This document shows positions 38,301-51,455 of a stretch of DNA of 64,000 nt, one piece after another (the first letter of the stretch is position 1; the number at the start of each line of letters is the position of its first letter). The DNA is taken from NCBI GenBank assembly GCA_963969395.1, contig OZ017795.1, positions 9,610,001 through 9,674,000 on the forward strand. The letters run 5' to 3'. The notes under the pieces were generated by a model. The model was given only the letters and a program-made list of their open reading frames with translations, was not told the origin of the DNA and searched no databases. The stretch comes from Pseudoscleropodium purum (taxonomy: Eukaryota > Streptophyta > Bryopsida > Hypnales > Brachytheciaceae). Position numbers and translations under genes: made by a program.

Positions 38301-41104
38301 ACACAAAGTGGCTGGAGCATGTAGTAATTGCGCATAATCATCTGATGATGGGACCACGATGTAGTAATTCACCTGCAAAACATCCAAATGTAATGAACTT
38401 TCCAATTATTATGGATACACTGTCTCAGAAATGTTTTCATCGGGACAGCCGGACAGGGAATAACATGCCAATACTTAAACTTCCAAATAAATAAATAAAT
38501 CTTCTGTAGTATGAGGAATATAAAAGGTTTAGTTTCTCCAATGATAAATTGAGCGCTCTGCTTTCGTACAATCAGACCCCCATCACACATCAAGTAGTCT
38601 ACATAGATGGTTGTAAGGTGAAGGACAAAATACCATGTACAGGAAAGTATTCATGAGGTTCAGCTGTATAGACATGAAGTGATAATCCTCCTGCTTCCGG
38701 AGCATTGAAGAAACCTCCTCTTTTGGTGCTGGTAGAAGAAGCTCATTGGCTACGAAAGATTGAATACTGACTTCTTGCGTCAAACGAGACATGGTTTCTA
38801 CAATTGACTGCAAGCCACATTAAGATTAATAAAGGGAAAGCATGGATAAGGGTAATGACTAGAAATGGAAGATTGCGGTGATCTCCTCAACTTCATATTG
38901 ACCTGATGAGCAACCCACTATCCCAGGATCGTTCAAAGTTAGAGGTTACAAACCATATTATCTAATGAGGAAGGAACCAAAAATATTGCCTTGAATGTAA
39001 AATTGCCTCGCTAAAACTAAATACTGTATCAAAGCACAGAAGAAGTGACAAGAGTACCTGAATAACAGGCTCCTGCTCAACAATTCGCCGGGGCAGGGAA
39101 GAATTACGAAAGAGGGAAATAGTACTACTTGTAGATACCGAATCCAAACTCTCACTTCTTAGTTCAGAAAGGTTGCGAGATATGGTTGCCACCATTGCTC
39201 CTAATCCCTGGAAGCCACAAAGAACACACAGAATTAGGTTTGATGCAGGCCAACCCTTAAGGTCCAGAATGGACCTAATGTATATGTTTAAGCAGATTTG
39301 AATAAATTTCACGGGGACTTCCTGTCATCCAATTTTATTCATTTCTAACCAGCACATCCAATTTGATTCATTAATTGTGGTGATATAAAACTTGACTCCA
39401 TCTGAATAATACTATTCACAGTAAGATCAATTTCAACCATGAATCCTTATTCCTTCAGGAGTAAAGAAACTATACAAAATATTTAAAAAACAAAAAAGTG
39501 ATGGAAAAGGGCAGAGTCGTTGAAGACATACCACTGTTCGGAACACCTGTTGAAGCTGTGAGTATGGATGGTTGGCCCTTGAAGATATGTATTGATGACC
39601 AAGGCGAAAACCGACCCGTTTGTCAAACTTCTTCAATATTTTACGAATCCCTGTAGCATTGATCTCTACAAAATGCAACAGCTGTAGGAGATCGTAACCA
39701 ATTTGCCTGCAGCCCATTTCATGATTGATCAGACATCCCCAACGCCACATATCTGGGCTACATCATAAACTGGACAAAAATATTGATACTTGAAAACATT
39801 ATTACCTATATTCATCCATCATATGCCATGGTACTATCGACGGGCTATGTAAAATTTGTTCATCTTCGAAATCCTCAGCCTCGTAATATACTTGATTAGC
39901 GGCCTCCCTCAGCTTGCGCAGTCTTTGCAACCGCTCAGCTAAAAGACCTTGTCGCTCAATTAGAAACAACACAACCTTTTCTACCTGCATCACCATCCCA
40001 AATTCCCAGGAGTCAAAAACCATCTCATATTCTTAATTTATCATTCCTGGACACTGCGCATGTGAGGCCCTTCCTTACCACACGAGAATTGCGAAATAAA
40101 TGTCTGTCCATACACTTACTGCGACACATCTCGAAACCCCGCGGATTCCAAAAAATGAACTTTTTCATAGAGAGAGAGAGGTTCTATTTGTCACTGTAAT
40201 CATTTCAACATATTTAGGAGTATGGAATTTGGGGGCGTTCAGTACAGAGCTGCGGAGAGATCACTATTGGTGCACGGTGCAAGAGTCAAATCTGTTGAGA
40301 TCAAATTTTACAATTGTGAATGAATTTCTTACGCAATTTCAAAGTGCGATATTGTAGACCATTTCACGTACCAGTAGACAACCCCATTTCCATTCCAAGA
40401 GGGCTGGCTACGGAATTTGTAGCCCGGTCATGCTTACACTTGCTAATAGAAGGCTAACCTAACCAAGTGTATGAATAGATGAGGTGTTAATGACAGGGAT
40501 GAGAATAGAAGCCAGGATCGGGTCCTTAATAGTTTTAGTATCCTCTCCATAAACGAGGGCATTCATTCTTTTATAAGAAAGAAAATCAAAGTCGGGAGAA
40601 AGTGGAGAACCTGAGAGTCCAGAAGCTCCGAAAAAGATTTCACGATGTCATGGCGCTCATCATCTGAGACACCAGAGGCATGAACACGAGCAGAGTAATG
40701 CTTGATCCTCTTCTTTAGTGACTTGTATCCGATGTAGTATCTGCACAAATAGACCACTTAGCTTCCAATTACGATGGACCTTCAATTAATTCAAGAACAC
40801 TCAGTTCTAGTGGCTCAGACAAAGGAATCCGTAAGAGAATAATCAGTCCCTTAAGGATTCAAGGTTTTAAAATGGCCAATTCAATTGATCATACCGTGGA
40901 AAATGCAATGTAGACGGGATCAAATTTTACCTCAACGGAATCTGAGATATTATTCCACTTGTGGGTCAAACACTGATTGAAATTGAACGAAAGCAAGTCC
41001 AAAAAAAACATGAGGTCCAATTGATTCTGAAGAAATCGATAAGAAACGTACTCTTCCCAACCGGGTATTTGATTGGCCAAAATGTAATGTCCAAAGTGCA
41101 CCAT
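35336..41104 (-). CDS. PHT5: SPX-MFS vacuolar phosphate transporter (PHT5/VPT family)
   Basis: Twelve exons join in phase: 41104-41052, 40740-40611, 39984-39806, 39706-39532, 39207-39058, 38807-38634, 38372-38110, 37879-37723, 37400-36942, 36404-36316, 36078-35939 and 35574-35336 (2,208 nt, 735 aa). Residues 1 to about 155 form the SPX domain, which senses inositol pyrophosphates: [20 protein letters not shown] at the start (Y20 and K24 in the binding surface) and the lysine cluster [10 protein letters not shown] (residues 142-151). The rest is a major facilitator with many membrane helices. Typical blocks are [33 protein letters not shown] and [15 protein letters not shown] near the end (seen as [11 protein letters not shown]). 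A long acidic loop in exon 9 ([15 protein letters not shown]) separates the two halves. Family members load phosphate into the vacuole. The ATG at 41104 matches the conserved family start; the donor GTACGT after it keeps the frame. Confidence 0.95.
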
Positions 41105-43320
41105 CTTGACCCAAACTTTTTCCAAGCTTTACAATGAAATCGCTCCTTTCAAGCAAAGCCCAGATTCTGTTTGGTTGCTTTTACTACACTCCTGTTGCAA
41201 CACCCGAAGTATACGTGGAGATCAGTGACGCAAACTCGTCAAACCAAGCTTCCGTATCACAGAAGAAAAAACAAATATTCCACGTCAGTATCACAGACCT
41301 AAAAGCTCAGAAGCAGTTTCAAAACGGCTACTCGTCTCTCCCTGCGATGACGTGGACTTGAAAATACAGCCTCTTTCACTCCTTTCTCTATAATTTAAAC
41401 CAATTCCGACAGCTAGAAGATCCTAACAATTGGTATGGTGACAGTTCTATAAAAATTAAAAAACAATCGGATTCGCCTAATTCGTGAAGACGTGAACACT
41501 GAGAAGAATCACTCGTGATCGGAATCATTAAAAATTAATTCAGACACACAACTGTAATCTCAGCCCCCCAGACGCCATTACTGACAATACCTTACACTTT
41601 ACACACACAATTCACACCTTGACAAGCTTTACTCATCAAATAAGCCACTGCCACGTCAATCCTTAAACGACACTATTTATATCTTGATTCCAAGGGTATA
41701 AATTAATATACCGGTAGCCTCGCTATCTGCGAATCTTCCTCGAAAGCCCCCTCAACTAATCAAGTGGACTTCATAGGACGGAGTTCATACTAGAAGTGAA
41801 CCAAATAGGACTATTGCTTCTATCAGGTTTCAGACTACCGGAATCTCAGCAAAACTAAGTTTGTGGAACAAAACTAAAAGCTCTCAAAACCTCGTCAAAT
41901 CAAAGAATCTCCGGAGAAAGTAGTCGTGGTTCACGAGGAAAATTGACTGAGGAAGTGCTATAGAAAGCGAATCAAAACTGTCAGAACGGGAATAAGGTAG
42001 CCAGCATTGCCCACAAATGACCCCCTCAACCCAATGCTCACAAAACGAAGAGAAGCACACTGTCGTGGATATATCACGGTTGCAATGACTCGAACTGTGA
42101 TCAGGGAGCAACACACCCAGGAAATTCCGAGATCTAAAACGACAGTGCAATCCCTTTCTGGTGCAAGAGTTTGCACTGTCTCCCATTTTCCGAAACGAGA
42201 CCCCTTCAAAGCCCTACAGGCTCGGCAATACGCACACAGTTGAAGCATTCGCAAGGTCTACCACTCTCTTTGCCAACCACGATACCGCACCACAGTTGTA
42301 TCGCCTAAGAATCGCCGTCTCGGAAAGGGGGTTTGGGAGATCTCTCATCTGACCTACTGCAAATCTATCCAATCAACAAGCGCTCGTCGCATTGGAAAAC
42401 ATGAGTCCTACTGAAGGCTTATCTCTCTCCACCCTGAGTTGCAGAAGAATTTACCCCAACGTACAACCATAGTCCACTCGCGTGGTTGCGCTTCCTTCCT
42501 TGAGTGCTGTCCGCGATGCGGACTTACAACCAAGAAGATTTCAGAAACTCGAAGCGCCAGCTACTGCGGCGATTCCATTAGACGAACTCGCACAACTTTC
42601 TCAAACTGGCCACCCAATAAGGGACTGCTGCAATTGCTTCTAATTCCCGCCACCTTTGTGCTGTGCCTGGAGGAGTACACGACGCGGGCGATAATTAGTC
42701 CCTTGAATCTGTGCAACCGAAAACCCGGAGGCGTTTTCCAATTGCATAAATGAATGCAGCACCACCCGAAAAGAAGCTTCGGAGCACACAACAATTAATC
42801 GGGACAGCAATCGGGACAACGAACAACAAATGAAGGAAGAATATATAGTCTCCTCCAAGTGTCACCATCCATCAATCAAAAGCAAATCTTCAGGTTCCCC
42901 AAAACCCAAAACCAATTTCTCACCCTCGATCGCGACCAACTCTCTTCTTCTTCACGTTTTAACAACCGATGGAATTCATGCACGAGACTTCCCGCAGCAG
43001 TACGTCCAAAAAGCACGAAGTAAAAGCACGCACAGTTTCGCAATCTCGCAAGGATGGTTCAATTCAAGCGTCCGCCGGGAAGAAGCAGCACGTGGTGTTT
43101 CTTCGTGAATGTTGGGATTTCTGTATGGACACGCAAATTTTGGGAAAGCTTGAGAACGCGCTGCTGCAACAACCATATGGCGACGGACGCTGCAAGCACA
43201 CGCAGTAGTGAAGACGACGAGTGGCGCGGGGGTAGGGGTTGACCGTGGACACGGTCAAAGGGTAGGGGCCGAGGGAAAGCGTCCAATCAGGCGGCGAGGG
43301 GGATGAGTCACCGTATGAAC
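41105..43320 (-). promoter_or_regulatory. Upstream region and probable 5' UTR of the SPX-MFS gene
   Basis: About 2.2 kb of higher-GC DNA precedes the start. SPX-MFS genes often have a leader exon, and this stretch could contain one, but I cannot place its splice sites. The open frames on both strands at 41.9-43.3 kb are overlapping and show no domain. Confidence 0.4.
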
Positions 43321-44670
43321 CAGGTAGGTATATCTTTTGGATATCCGTTTATTCCAAATTTAAGTTTTCCGGTTATCAGCTGATTTCAAGAGGGTTCATA
43401 GGCCATGAGCAACTTCTTTATGGATTTTTTCTGTTCTCATTCACCTTGAATGTGGAAATCACTGATGAAATCAATTGTTTGGGAATGACCCACAATTTTT
43501 TTCGCATTTTGGGTATTAATCTCATTCCAAGTTTTGAAAATTGGTGTTTGGGGCTGATATTCATGTAACTAGTGATAATTGTGATATGTTTGGGAAGCTC
43601 CATTTTCAAGCAAAGATTAATTACAAAGATAATGTTTTGAAAAAAAATGATATTAATCACCTTAAAAACCACAATATAGAGATTAAACCTTAAGAATGAA
43701 TATAGGTTTTTAGGATATAGGTTTCAGAATTGGAAAAAAATTATAAATGAATTTCAATCTACTATTTCCAAAATGCGTGGCATGGATTTTTTGATGTAAA
43801 ATTCCATATTGGAAATTGGACACCAATTACAATGATAGGGTGTGTTTACTAATAGCCATAGAGAATGATGGCACCAACGGTAAGGTGCAAGTAGAAGATG
43901 TATTGTCCTCTCAATTCAATTCTTCATTTTTTTCCACTTTCATTTTTCTCAACTCAAAGAGAAGCATCAAACACTACTTTTTTGCTTCAATTTTGCATTC
44001 ATTTATAGATCAATAGTGTCAACAATCACAAAAAGAATGCTAACAAAAAGGTGCCAACTTTATTATAAAAAAAATTATTGTGCCAACAGTCTCAAAAGGG
44101 ACACCAACGGTAAGTTGTAGGTCTTATTAGATAGAAAATGATATGCCAATGATCTCAAAAAGGATACTAATAGTAAAATGTAGGTGCTACAGATAAAGAA
44201 TGCTAGCTCCATTAATCGGCTAAAAATAGACACCAATAGAGGGAATGGGAGGATTGTATTGCTTCAACATTCTATTGTGAATATAATTAAAAAAGAAGTG
44301 GGCATCAGTGATGGGAAGAAAAATATGTACCTACCCAAATAAAATGTTTTTTCTAACTTGCTACTAGCAAGACAATTCTTGATCTAAATTACAATGTAAA
44401 TAACAAGGGCTTAACAATCTACATTGAGTAAGGCATCAAATTACGAATTTACTTTTAAAAAATGCCTAAATTTTGCTATCAAAGTTTAAAATGACAATTT
44501 AATGAAAAATTGAAAATATAGAATATTTTGAAAAAAATGAATTGAAATTTTGATTACATTGTTAGCATAGTTAAAGATATCTATAATATTCTACTTTTGT
44601 AGAAATATCAATTTTTCTTTGTGTTCTATTGATGAGAAAGTCTTAAAACAAGTTTTTAAATTATCTAAAA
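43321..44670. other. AT-rich DNA with short degenerate repeats
   Basis: No gene. At 43866-44240 a loose tandem motif recurs ('g.caccaacggtaag.tg.agg', 'tgccaa.g.tctcaaaa.gg', 'a.accaatag'), in units of about 60-70 bp. Confidence 0.4.
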
Positions 44671-44674
44671 TACA

Positions 44675-45720
44675 AAAGAAAAATTGAGATTACTAATCAA
44701 TTAGAAATATCTAAAAAAATCGCATACTTTAGCATTTTCTTAATTTGTGTAGAGTCTTGAATAGATGTCTAAATTCTTTACTAACTATCCTTCAAAAAGG
44801 GATCAGAGTACTTTTTTGTTCGTTTAGTACACTACTACTATACTACTATTTATAACATCTAGCTACAACATGAAGCATGACGCTAGATCCATCCTTCGAA
44901 TCAGGCCTTATATAGTGAATTTTTTATTTTGCAAGGTAATTTTGAAAAAAAAAAATTCTATCTTGTACTATGTTAATTCTATATTAGTCTTCACCTCTTC
45001 TAAATAATTTGGGGCCTCTAATTGCAAATATGAATTCAAAATTTGCAAATTTTATCATGGATGGCAAATTAAAAAAATTCTTGTATTTCCCGAAGGATAA
45101 ATTTATTGTACTTGGTCCAATTCATACAACATGGTTTAGCATCATGCCAATTCAAAAGACTCTATCTTTGTAGCACTAGTTCACTTCTCAAGTAGGATCC
45201 TATTCCCAACTTCCTTGCACTAGCTTTGGACATTGCAAAGCTCTAGTATCTTCTTCGGTCCAGAGCACACTACAATACAATGTCGTTGTGATATCTATGC
45301 AATGTGGTTGTGAAAATGATCTATAACGCAAGAGAAAAATCTAGATTACAAATTGATTTGAAATATCCAGGAGAATAGTGTAGTGTTATATTGATTTGTA
45401 TAGGGCCTTGAATAAATATCCAAACTCTTCACTAACCACCCTTCAAGGAAGAATCAGAACACTTTCCTCAATGTTTTTAGTGATAGTACTCTACTACTAT
45501 TCAATAACAACCAGACACACTACCAAAGACCTTTTCATACTACAAGAGACTCTCTCTCTCTCTCTCCTTGTAGCACTAGCTTGTTTTTGTAAGTAGGATC
45601 CTACTCATCCAACTTCCTTGCAATTATAGCTTTTTATTTGTTTGTTTTTTTCATCGTGAAACCCCCTCGTCTCCTTTGGTCCAGAGCAGAACTGCAGTGC
45701 AATGTTTGTTGTGGTATCAG
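44675..45720 (+). repeat. Two tandem LTR-like units
   Basis: Units at about 44675-45300 and 45318-45720 share in order 'gattac.aat.a.tt.gaaatatc', 'ttgaata.at.tc.aa..ct.cactaac', 'gtagcactag', 'aagtaggatcctac/att' and 'tggtccagagca.a.ct..a.t.caatgt'. The second ends at TGTGGTATCAGCATGATC, close to the TGGTATCAGAGC primer site of tRNA-iMet-primed elements. They may be LTR remnants of a copia-like element; no pol sequence is visible. Confidence 0.4.
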
Positions 45721-47640
45721 CATGATCATTTGCGGTTGAAATTCATGATAAGCTATTGACCAAAATTTGGAATTCCTGTGGCTGTGACCAACTGAACAGG
45801 CGATTAAGTAGCCGCATCCATTCCACAATAGGCAGCGAAATGAATCTGATGGCTCCACCTGGCCATACACTGTAATGGTATTTGGAGAATGATCCTTTGA
45901 TCCAATTCAACCCAGCTCCATGATATGTTGGAATATGATCATAAGCCTTCATTGTCATTGTGGACATCTGCACGCACACAAGTTGATCAAATTTGTCGAG
46001 TTATGCATGATCGTGTTTCAACTTTACATGCCTACTCTTCGATGACGATCGAGCATCCACCGCTTTCATTACATCTGGGACCCAATTCATTTAGTGATTT
46101 CCACGTACACCATGGAGTCTTGAATTTGAACAAAGTTTCAATGAAAAGTTTTAATGAAATTAAACAACTAGGGTAGAAACCCCCATTCCTGTCCTTGCCT
46201 CCATTCTTGATTCCTAGATTGCTACCAAATCTATCCATAAGCATCCATTGAAGTGTCCTACAAATGTTTAATTCTAATTCGATGCTGCTTTTGAAAAACA
46301 CTTATTTAATTTTCATTCGATGACAACTGATTTTTGCAGATTTCTATTTGGCTATACCTACGGGATGGTTACAGTGGTTTAAAGAGTCAATACTTTGAAA
46401 AAATCATAGGAATTACAAACCACATTTGAAAAATCTATTATTTTCAATATTCTTGATTTTCACTAGCTAATACTACAAAAATATGATTTTCAAGGAAAAA
46501 AAATGCTTTCAACTACGATGAATTGCTTAAACTAACGTTTATGGGTGTTTCCATTATACGACATGAGTTCGAATGTGAGAAATCAAAGTAATCACAAACC
46601 AATGAAAGTGTACTAGCTTGTAATAAAGATATTAGAAAAGGTCATTTTGAGAGCAAGTCACATCAAAGAAATTCATCACAATCAAGAACATGGATACTAG
46701 TGCAAATTTGGGTGGCATAGACTAGGAAAATAACTCATAAGAAAGATCCACATGCATGACAAACTTGCCTTCTATAGTAGTAGTCATTTTTTTAGTTGAC
46801 ATGGCCCAAGTTTCTACTAGTGGTTCAATATGAGAGATGAAGGTCTTCTTTTCTACTAGTGATGTAAGATAAGATTGGAATTAGAAAATATATGATTGTA
46901 ATCATTCCAAAAAAATATTCATCAAAATCATCGGGCGTACCTGCAATATCATTCTAGGAATTGATTCAAATATTGTACAACTAAAAAACATTCTTGTAAA
47001 TATTTCTTGAGAGATAATTGGAAGAACCCATTGATTCTTTAAAGTACATTCTATATTCATGCTTGGTTAAACTTCATTGTTAGTTTTTATATTAGAACAT
47101 ACCTTTCAGAATTTTGATATTTTGATATATATACAAAATTAAACTTCCAAAATAAAGAAATAAAACTCTACCTACAAGTTACTGAAAAACCAAATCATAC
47201 TTTTGTTCAAAAATGGTCATTAGGAAAAATTTTAGCCTTTGAAAGGTCTACAAGTTTTGAACACCCCGATGCAATTAAAGAAGAAATTATTTTTTTATTT
47301 TTTAAAATTTAGCATCTAATGTAGCACTATTAATACCATGTCAATGACACATCAAATTTTATTATTATCTTATTATTATTTTTCAATTATTTTTCTATAC
47401 TTGCACCACAAGGTACCAACAAATGAAAGCTTAATGACCCTCCTAGGGTTTAAATTTTTCCAAATGGTTGATTAGTACCTTCCATCGGAAGGTCAGATCT
47501 GGTATAAATTAAGTCAGTTTTGTAAAAAAAAAAGTGTCACATGTCATCATGTGCGTAGAATGATGTAAGTGACATGGAACCCAAAAAATGTGTTGTGGAA
47601 ATTCAATTTTGGCACTGATGAGTACAGAATCAGTCCTTTG
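45721..47640. other. AT-rich DNA, no supported gene
   Basis: A moderately GC-rich patch at about 45700-46300 has open frames on both strands (for example minus 45743-45979, HGAGLNWIKGSF), but no family is recognised. It could be the internal start of the LTR-like element just upstream. The rest is AT-rich. Confidence 0.3.
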
Positions 47641-47657
47641 TGTACAGTCACTTATTG

Positions 47658-47659
<2 letters not shown>

Positions 47660-47688
<29 letters not shown>

Positions 47689-47689
47689 G
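47660..47689. repeat. (TA)n microsatellite
   Basis: About 15 uninterrupted TA units. Confidence 0.9.
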
Positions 47690-47699
47690 CTCTCATATT

Positions 47700-49460
47700 T
47701 AGATGGTGTATGCTAGGCTATGAATTTGTACAATTTAATGATTCAGTACATTCCAGGTGTTTGCAATTGATTGTTTTGTAACATTTTTCATTTTTGGGGG
47801 GTGTTCTCACAGGTGTCTGCAAATGGAATGATTTTGTACAATACTGTGATCTTCCTCCACAACTCCCCATTTGTGTGCTTGTGCTTGGTCATTTGGGGGG
47901 CGGTTGGGCAATGATGATTTTTGATTGCAACTGCAAGGAAGCAATCGTACACTATGTACTGAAAGTAATGTTTGTGGAGGACCACCGATTAGTTCATTGT
48001 TAGCCTAGAATTGAGATGAAAATTTAAAAAATTTGAAAATTTGAAAACATTAGAAAAAAAATTGGTGAAGAAATCTATAAAATTTCTATTTTGAGTCAAA
48101 AATAGAGAAGAAAACAAAATAGGACTCGGTACTTGAAAAAATGGCTCATTGTGGAAATTGAAGGAAAATAGCTAATGAAACTTTAAAAAATATCATGAAT
48201 ATTGATACAATGTATCTTTTGATTCTATGTAAGTTGAACAAGTCTTTAATACTGGAATTAGAATCTTGCCAACATGTACTTGGGTTGTACATTCTTGTTT
48301 TAAAATGTATCCTATGAATACACATTAAAGAGAGAATCTAGATGGGGATGGTAATACGTATGTTGGTTCACATTAGTGAAAATAGAATTTGAATGTGAAG
48401 AAACTCATTGCAACTCATCAAAAGAAACTACACTTACTTTCAACTTTGTATGAAAAGCCACTGATATAAAGTAAGTGCAATTGCAAGAATAGTCACTAAT
48501 AGTACTAAATGAATAAATTATAAATTTTCAAAGTATTGTCTTTAGGAATATACAATAACTTCTCATAGCTTGGCATATTCTAGTTGTAGACAATTTGTAT
48601 AATCAACATGTGGGTTCTAGTATATTCATTTAGTGTCCAAAAAATATAAGTTAAGAGAATTTGGAAATTTCTTTCAATTTTCATAAGATACAACAAAATT
48701 TAAGACAAACTAATAATAGTAATTATTGTGGTCAAATTTTTATTCAAAGTATTTGAGGTGTGGGTTCCTTAATCCCTAAAGGTTGAAACATTCAAATTTT
48801 GAATAATGGATGAATGTAAACATGTTCCAATCACACAAAATCTTTTGTTTTCATTCATCAAAATATTTGATGATTTTTTTTTGTTAGTTATCTTATTTTT
48901 GAATAGTATAGATCTTCAAATATTTTCTTTGCAAATACTTTGTAGTCAAAGGTAGAAAAATTTGTTTGTCTTCAAGAACTAATATTTTTAGTTCAAAAAA
49001 TGACCTTTCTGAAGCAAATTGAATAAATAAGTTTTTAAAAAATGCACAAATCAATAGAATTAAAACTTAACATTTTGATCTAAACCAAAAAAATATGGTA
49101 AAAATTACAAAATTTCAATCTATAATCAATTTCAAAAGGATTTTTCAATTCTTGGAAAATGTGTTTGTTGTCAAGTGTTTGAAAATATAAATACTTGTGC
49201 GTATATATGTATGTATGTATGCATGTATGTAATTTATTTTTGAAAAAAATTATGTTCTTAGACAAATATGTTTTGTTGACCTTGACCATTGGATCTAACT
49301 TGATGGAACATGTCTTGAATGGTGATCTCTTCTTCCTCCATCCACTAAGAGTGTGGCCCCCTTTCCACACCAGGGGTCTAACGCTCATCAAATGTGGACG
49401 AAAAGTGTTACAAGCCTCTCTACACAATCAATATTCTCTTAATACTCATCAATCCTAGTG
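47700..49460. other. AT-rich DNA, no supported gene
   Basis: No domain-bearing frame. An (ATGT)n-type microsatellite lies at about 49203-49231. TTAA followed by TCCCTAAAGG near 48769 resembles one end of the TTAA MITE family, but no partner end was found. Confidence 0.35.
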
Positions 49461-49464
49461 CAAC

Positions 49465-50605
49465 AAGGAATGGCATTTATAATCATTATTCATCCTCGAT
49501 TTCATTGCTTTATTCTTTTATTATTCTACTTAACAAGTGGTCACTTGACTTTTTTTGGATTGTATTTAGAAAACAACCTCAATGAAGGACAAAAATTGAG
49601 GGCCCTTCAAAATTAATCCCTAAAGTTCCTTGACTATGTTTTCATTAAAAACGCTCCAAAACTGCCATTTTTAGTACAAGTATCAAATTTTTTGAAAAAA
49701 AACATTCTTGAACAAATTTAACCGTAGATTCTTGTATTATAGTAGTTTAAAAAGACTTGGAAAAAATTTCAAAAGAATCCACCATGTGGGTTGCAAGATC
49801 TTGGTGTTTGAACTTGCAAAAGTGCCATTTTTTGACCCTACTGAAATCTGAGCGCTGCAGTTCAATAGGTCAAATTTGCATGAAAAAAGAAGACAAAATG
49901 ATTGTAACTTTGGAATTTCTTTGTTAATGACAAGTTGTCTACATGCTTGAAAATTTTCAAATCATTTGGAATTGTTCAACATATAGAAAAAAAATTAGTA
50001 ATTAGAATGAAGTAGGGAATGATGCAAAATATTAAATTATTAATAATTTATTTATAAAATTGAAAAATGCCTATCCCGATGGTTGAAATGTTGAAACAAA
50101 AAATCTACATTCTATCAATTTATTTATTTTTCCAAAAATATTGAAAATTGAATTAAATATAGGACTTCAAAGTTTATTTTAGGGTAGAGAGTCCAAAATT
50201 GCCCGCAAACTAAAAATCCTCATAACTTTTGACTCACTTATCGAAATGGAATGATTCAAAGCTTCCCATGGATACATAAATATAATAAACCAATGTCAAA
50301 TTTTAACTTTTGAAAAAAGTGACTTTTTTAGAGCTGCCCGAGCTGCCCGAGTTGACATGCAAACAACAAATTGCTTAATAACTTTTGACTCGTATCTCCA
50401 AATGTCTTGAAATTTGACCCACTAAAAGATATTCCTTGTCCACACCTTGTGAAAAAATTTGGGCCAAAATAAATCAAATCTCTGCTCACAAGTACCTGCC
50501 CCAAAAATTTATAATGCCAAAAACACAAGGCCAGTCCTTTAGGGATTAAAGTAGATGGAAAAATTTGAGCATGTGCCAAGGAGTTGGGCAAGTGAGGGTG
50601 TAGAT
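49465..50605. repeat. Dispersed/tandem repeat R, unit 1 (interrupted)
   Basis: Shares with units 2 and 3 the order 'atcattttcatcctc', 'attgctttattcttttattattctac', 'agtggtcact', 'gagggacaa', 'gaggg.ccttcaaaa' then 'agtagatgg', 'gagcatgtgcc' and 'agttgggcaagtgag'. The TTAA MITE 49617-50545 splits it. Confidence 0.65.
49617..50545. mobile_element. TTAA-flanked MITE, 929-bp subfamily
   Basis: 929 bp between TTAA at 49613-49616 and TTAA at 50546-50549. Both ends read TCCCTAAAG inward. It is inverted relative to 13126-14052: its left end TTCCTTGACTATG matches that element's right end. It lies inside repeat unit R1; units R2 and R3 lack it. Non-coding. Confidence 0.75.
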
Positions 50606-50810
50606 GCTCTTGAAATCACTTTTCATCCTCAATTTTTGTTGCTTTATTCTTCTGTTATTCTACTAGCATGATGAGTGGTCACTCAACTATTTCCAAGTCA
50701 TATTTTAGTGAGCAAGGGTGAGGGACAAGGAATTTAAGGGCTCTTCAAAATGAAATTAGATGGAAATTTTGTGTGTATGCCAAGTTCACCAAGTAAGGGT
50801 ATATAGTTGA
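50606..50810. repeat. Repeat R, unit 2
   Basis: Begins 'gatgctcttgaaatcac' and carries all R landmarks. At the place where R1 holds the MITE it reads 'cttcaaaatgaaattagatgg', with no insertion. Confidence 0.65.
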
Positions 50811-51227
50811 ACTACCCAATTCCATCATTTGCCCAATTCCGTTGCCTATGCTTTGGCCCCAGTTCTGTTGACTGTAAAACCCATATCCATTCACTTTCTT
50901 GACAATTTCAATGCATTAATATCCAAAGGGGTAATGTGTCAATCTTTCATTGGTGGGAACTTAAGTGCCAATAGATACATGTTCAGATGGTAATGGATTG
51001 TTCATGAGACATTTTTGACCCCACTCTATCAAACAGTTTTGTAATTTTAGGGCCACCTACTTTGAAAATTCACAGAAATTACAATTTTGATCGGAAAATG
51101 ATAATTCCACTTGGGTTAGATGTGTGAAACAAGCACACAGCTCTGAAAAATATGTACCTCTCCTGAAGATGGCCCTAAGATAGTCAGATCGCAAATCAGG
51201 GTGGTAATACGCTGTTCTACCTTAGAT

Positions 51228-51455
51228 GCTCTTAAAATCACTTTTTTCCCCTCAATTTTGTTGCATTATTCTTTAATCATTCTACAGACTTCATGAGTGA
51301 TTACTCAATTTGGTTTCTAGGTCATGTTTGGTGAGCAATGGTGAGGGACAAGGAAATTGAGGGCTCCTCGAAATTAAAATTAAATTAGATACGAATTTTT
51401 TCGAGCACGTGTCATCGAGGAGTTGAGTTGGGCAAGTGAGTGTGTAGATGCTCTG
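51228..51455. repeat. Repeat R, unit 3
   Basis: Begins 'gatgctcttaaaatcac' and ends 'gggcaagtgagtgtgtagatgctct'. At the MITE site of R1 it reads 'ctcgaaattaaaattaaatt', with an intact TTAA and no insertion. Confidence 0.65.

Noticed and set aside
40889..41125. Start of the SPX-MFS protein at 41125
   Set aside because: That codon is TTG; the conserved MVxFG start is the ATG at 41104, and the frame past 41052 is intron.
42830..43290. Overlapping frames on both strands upstream of the SPX-MFS gene
   Set aside because: They shadow each other in higher-GC promoter or leader DNA and show no family motif.
48765..48790. Extra TTAA MITE end (TTAA + TCCCTAAAGG)
   Set aside because: No second terminus or family interior was found at a fitting distance.
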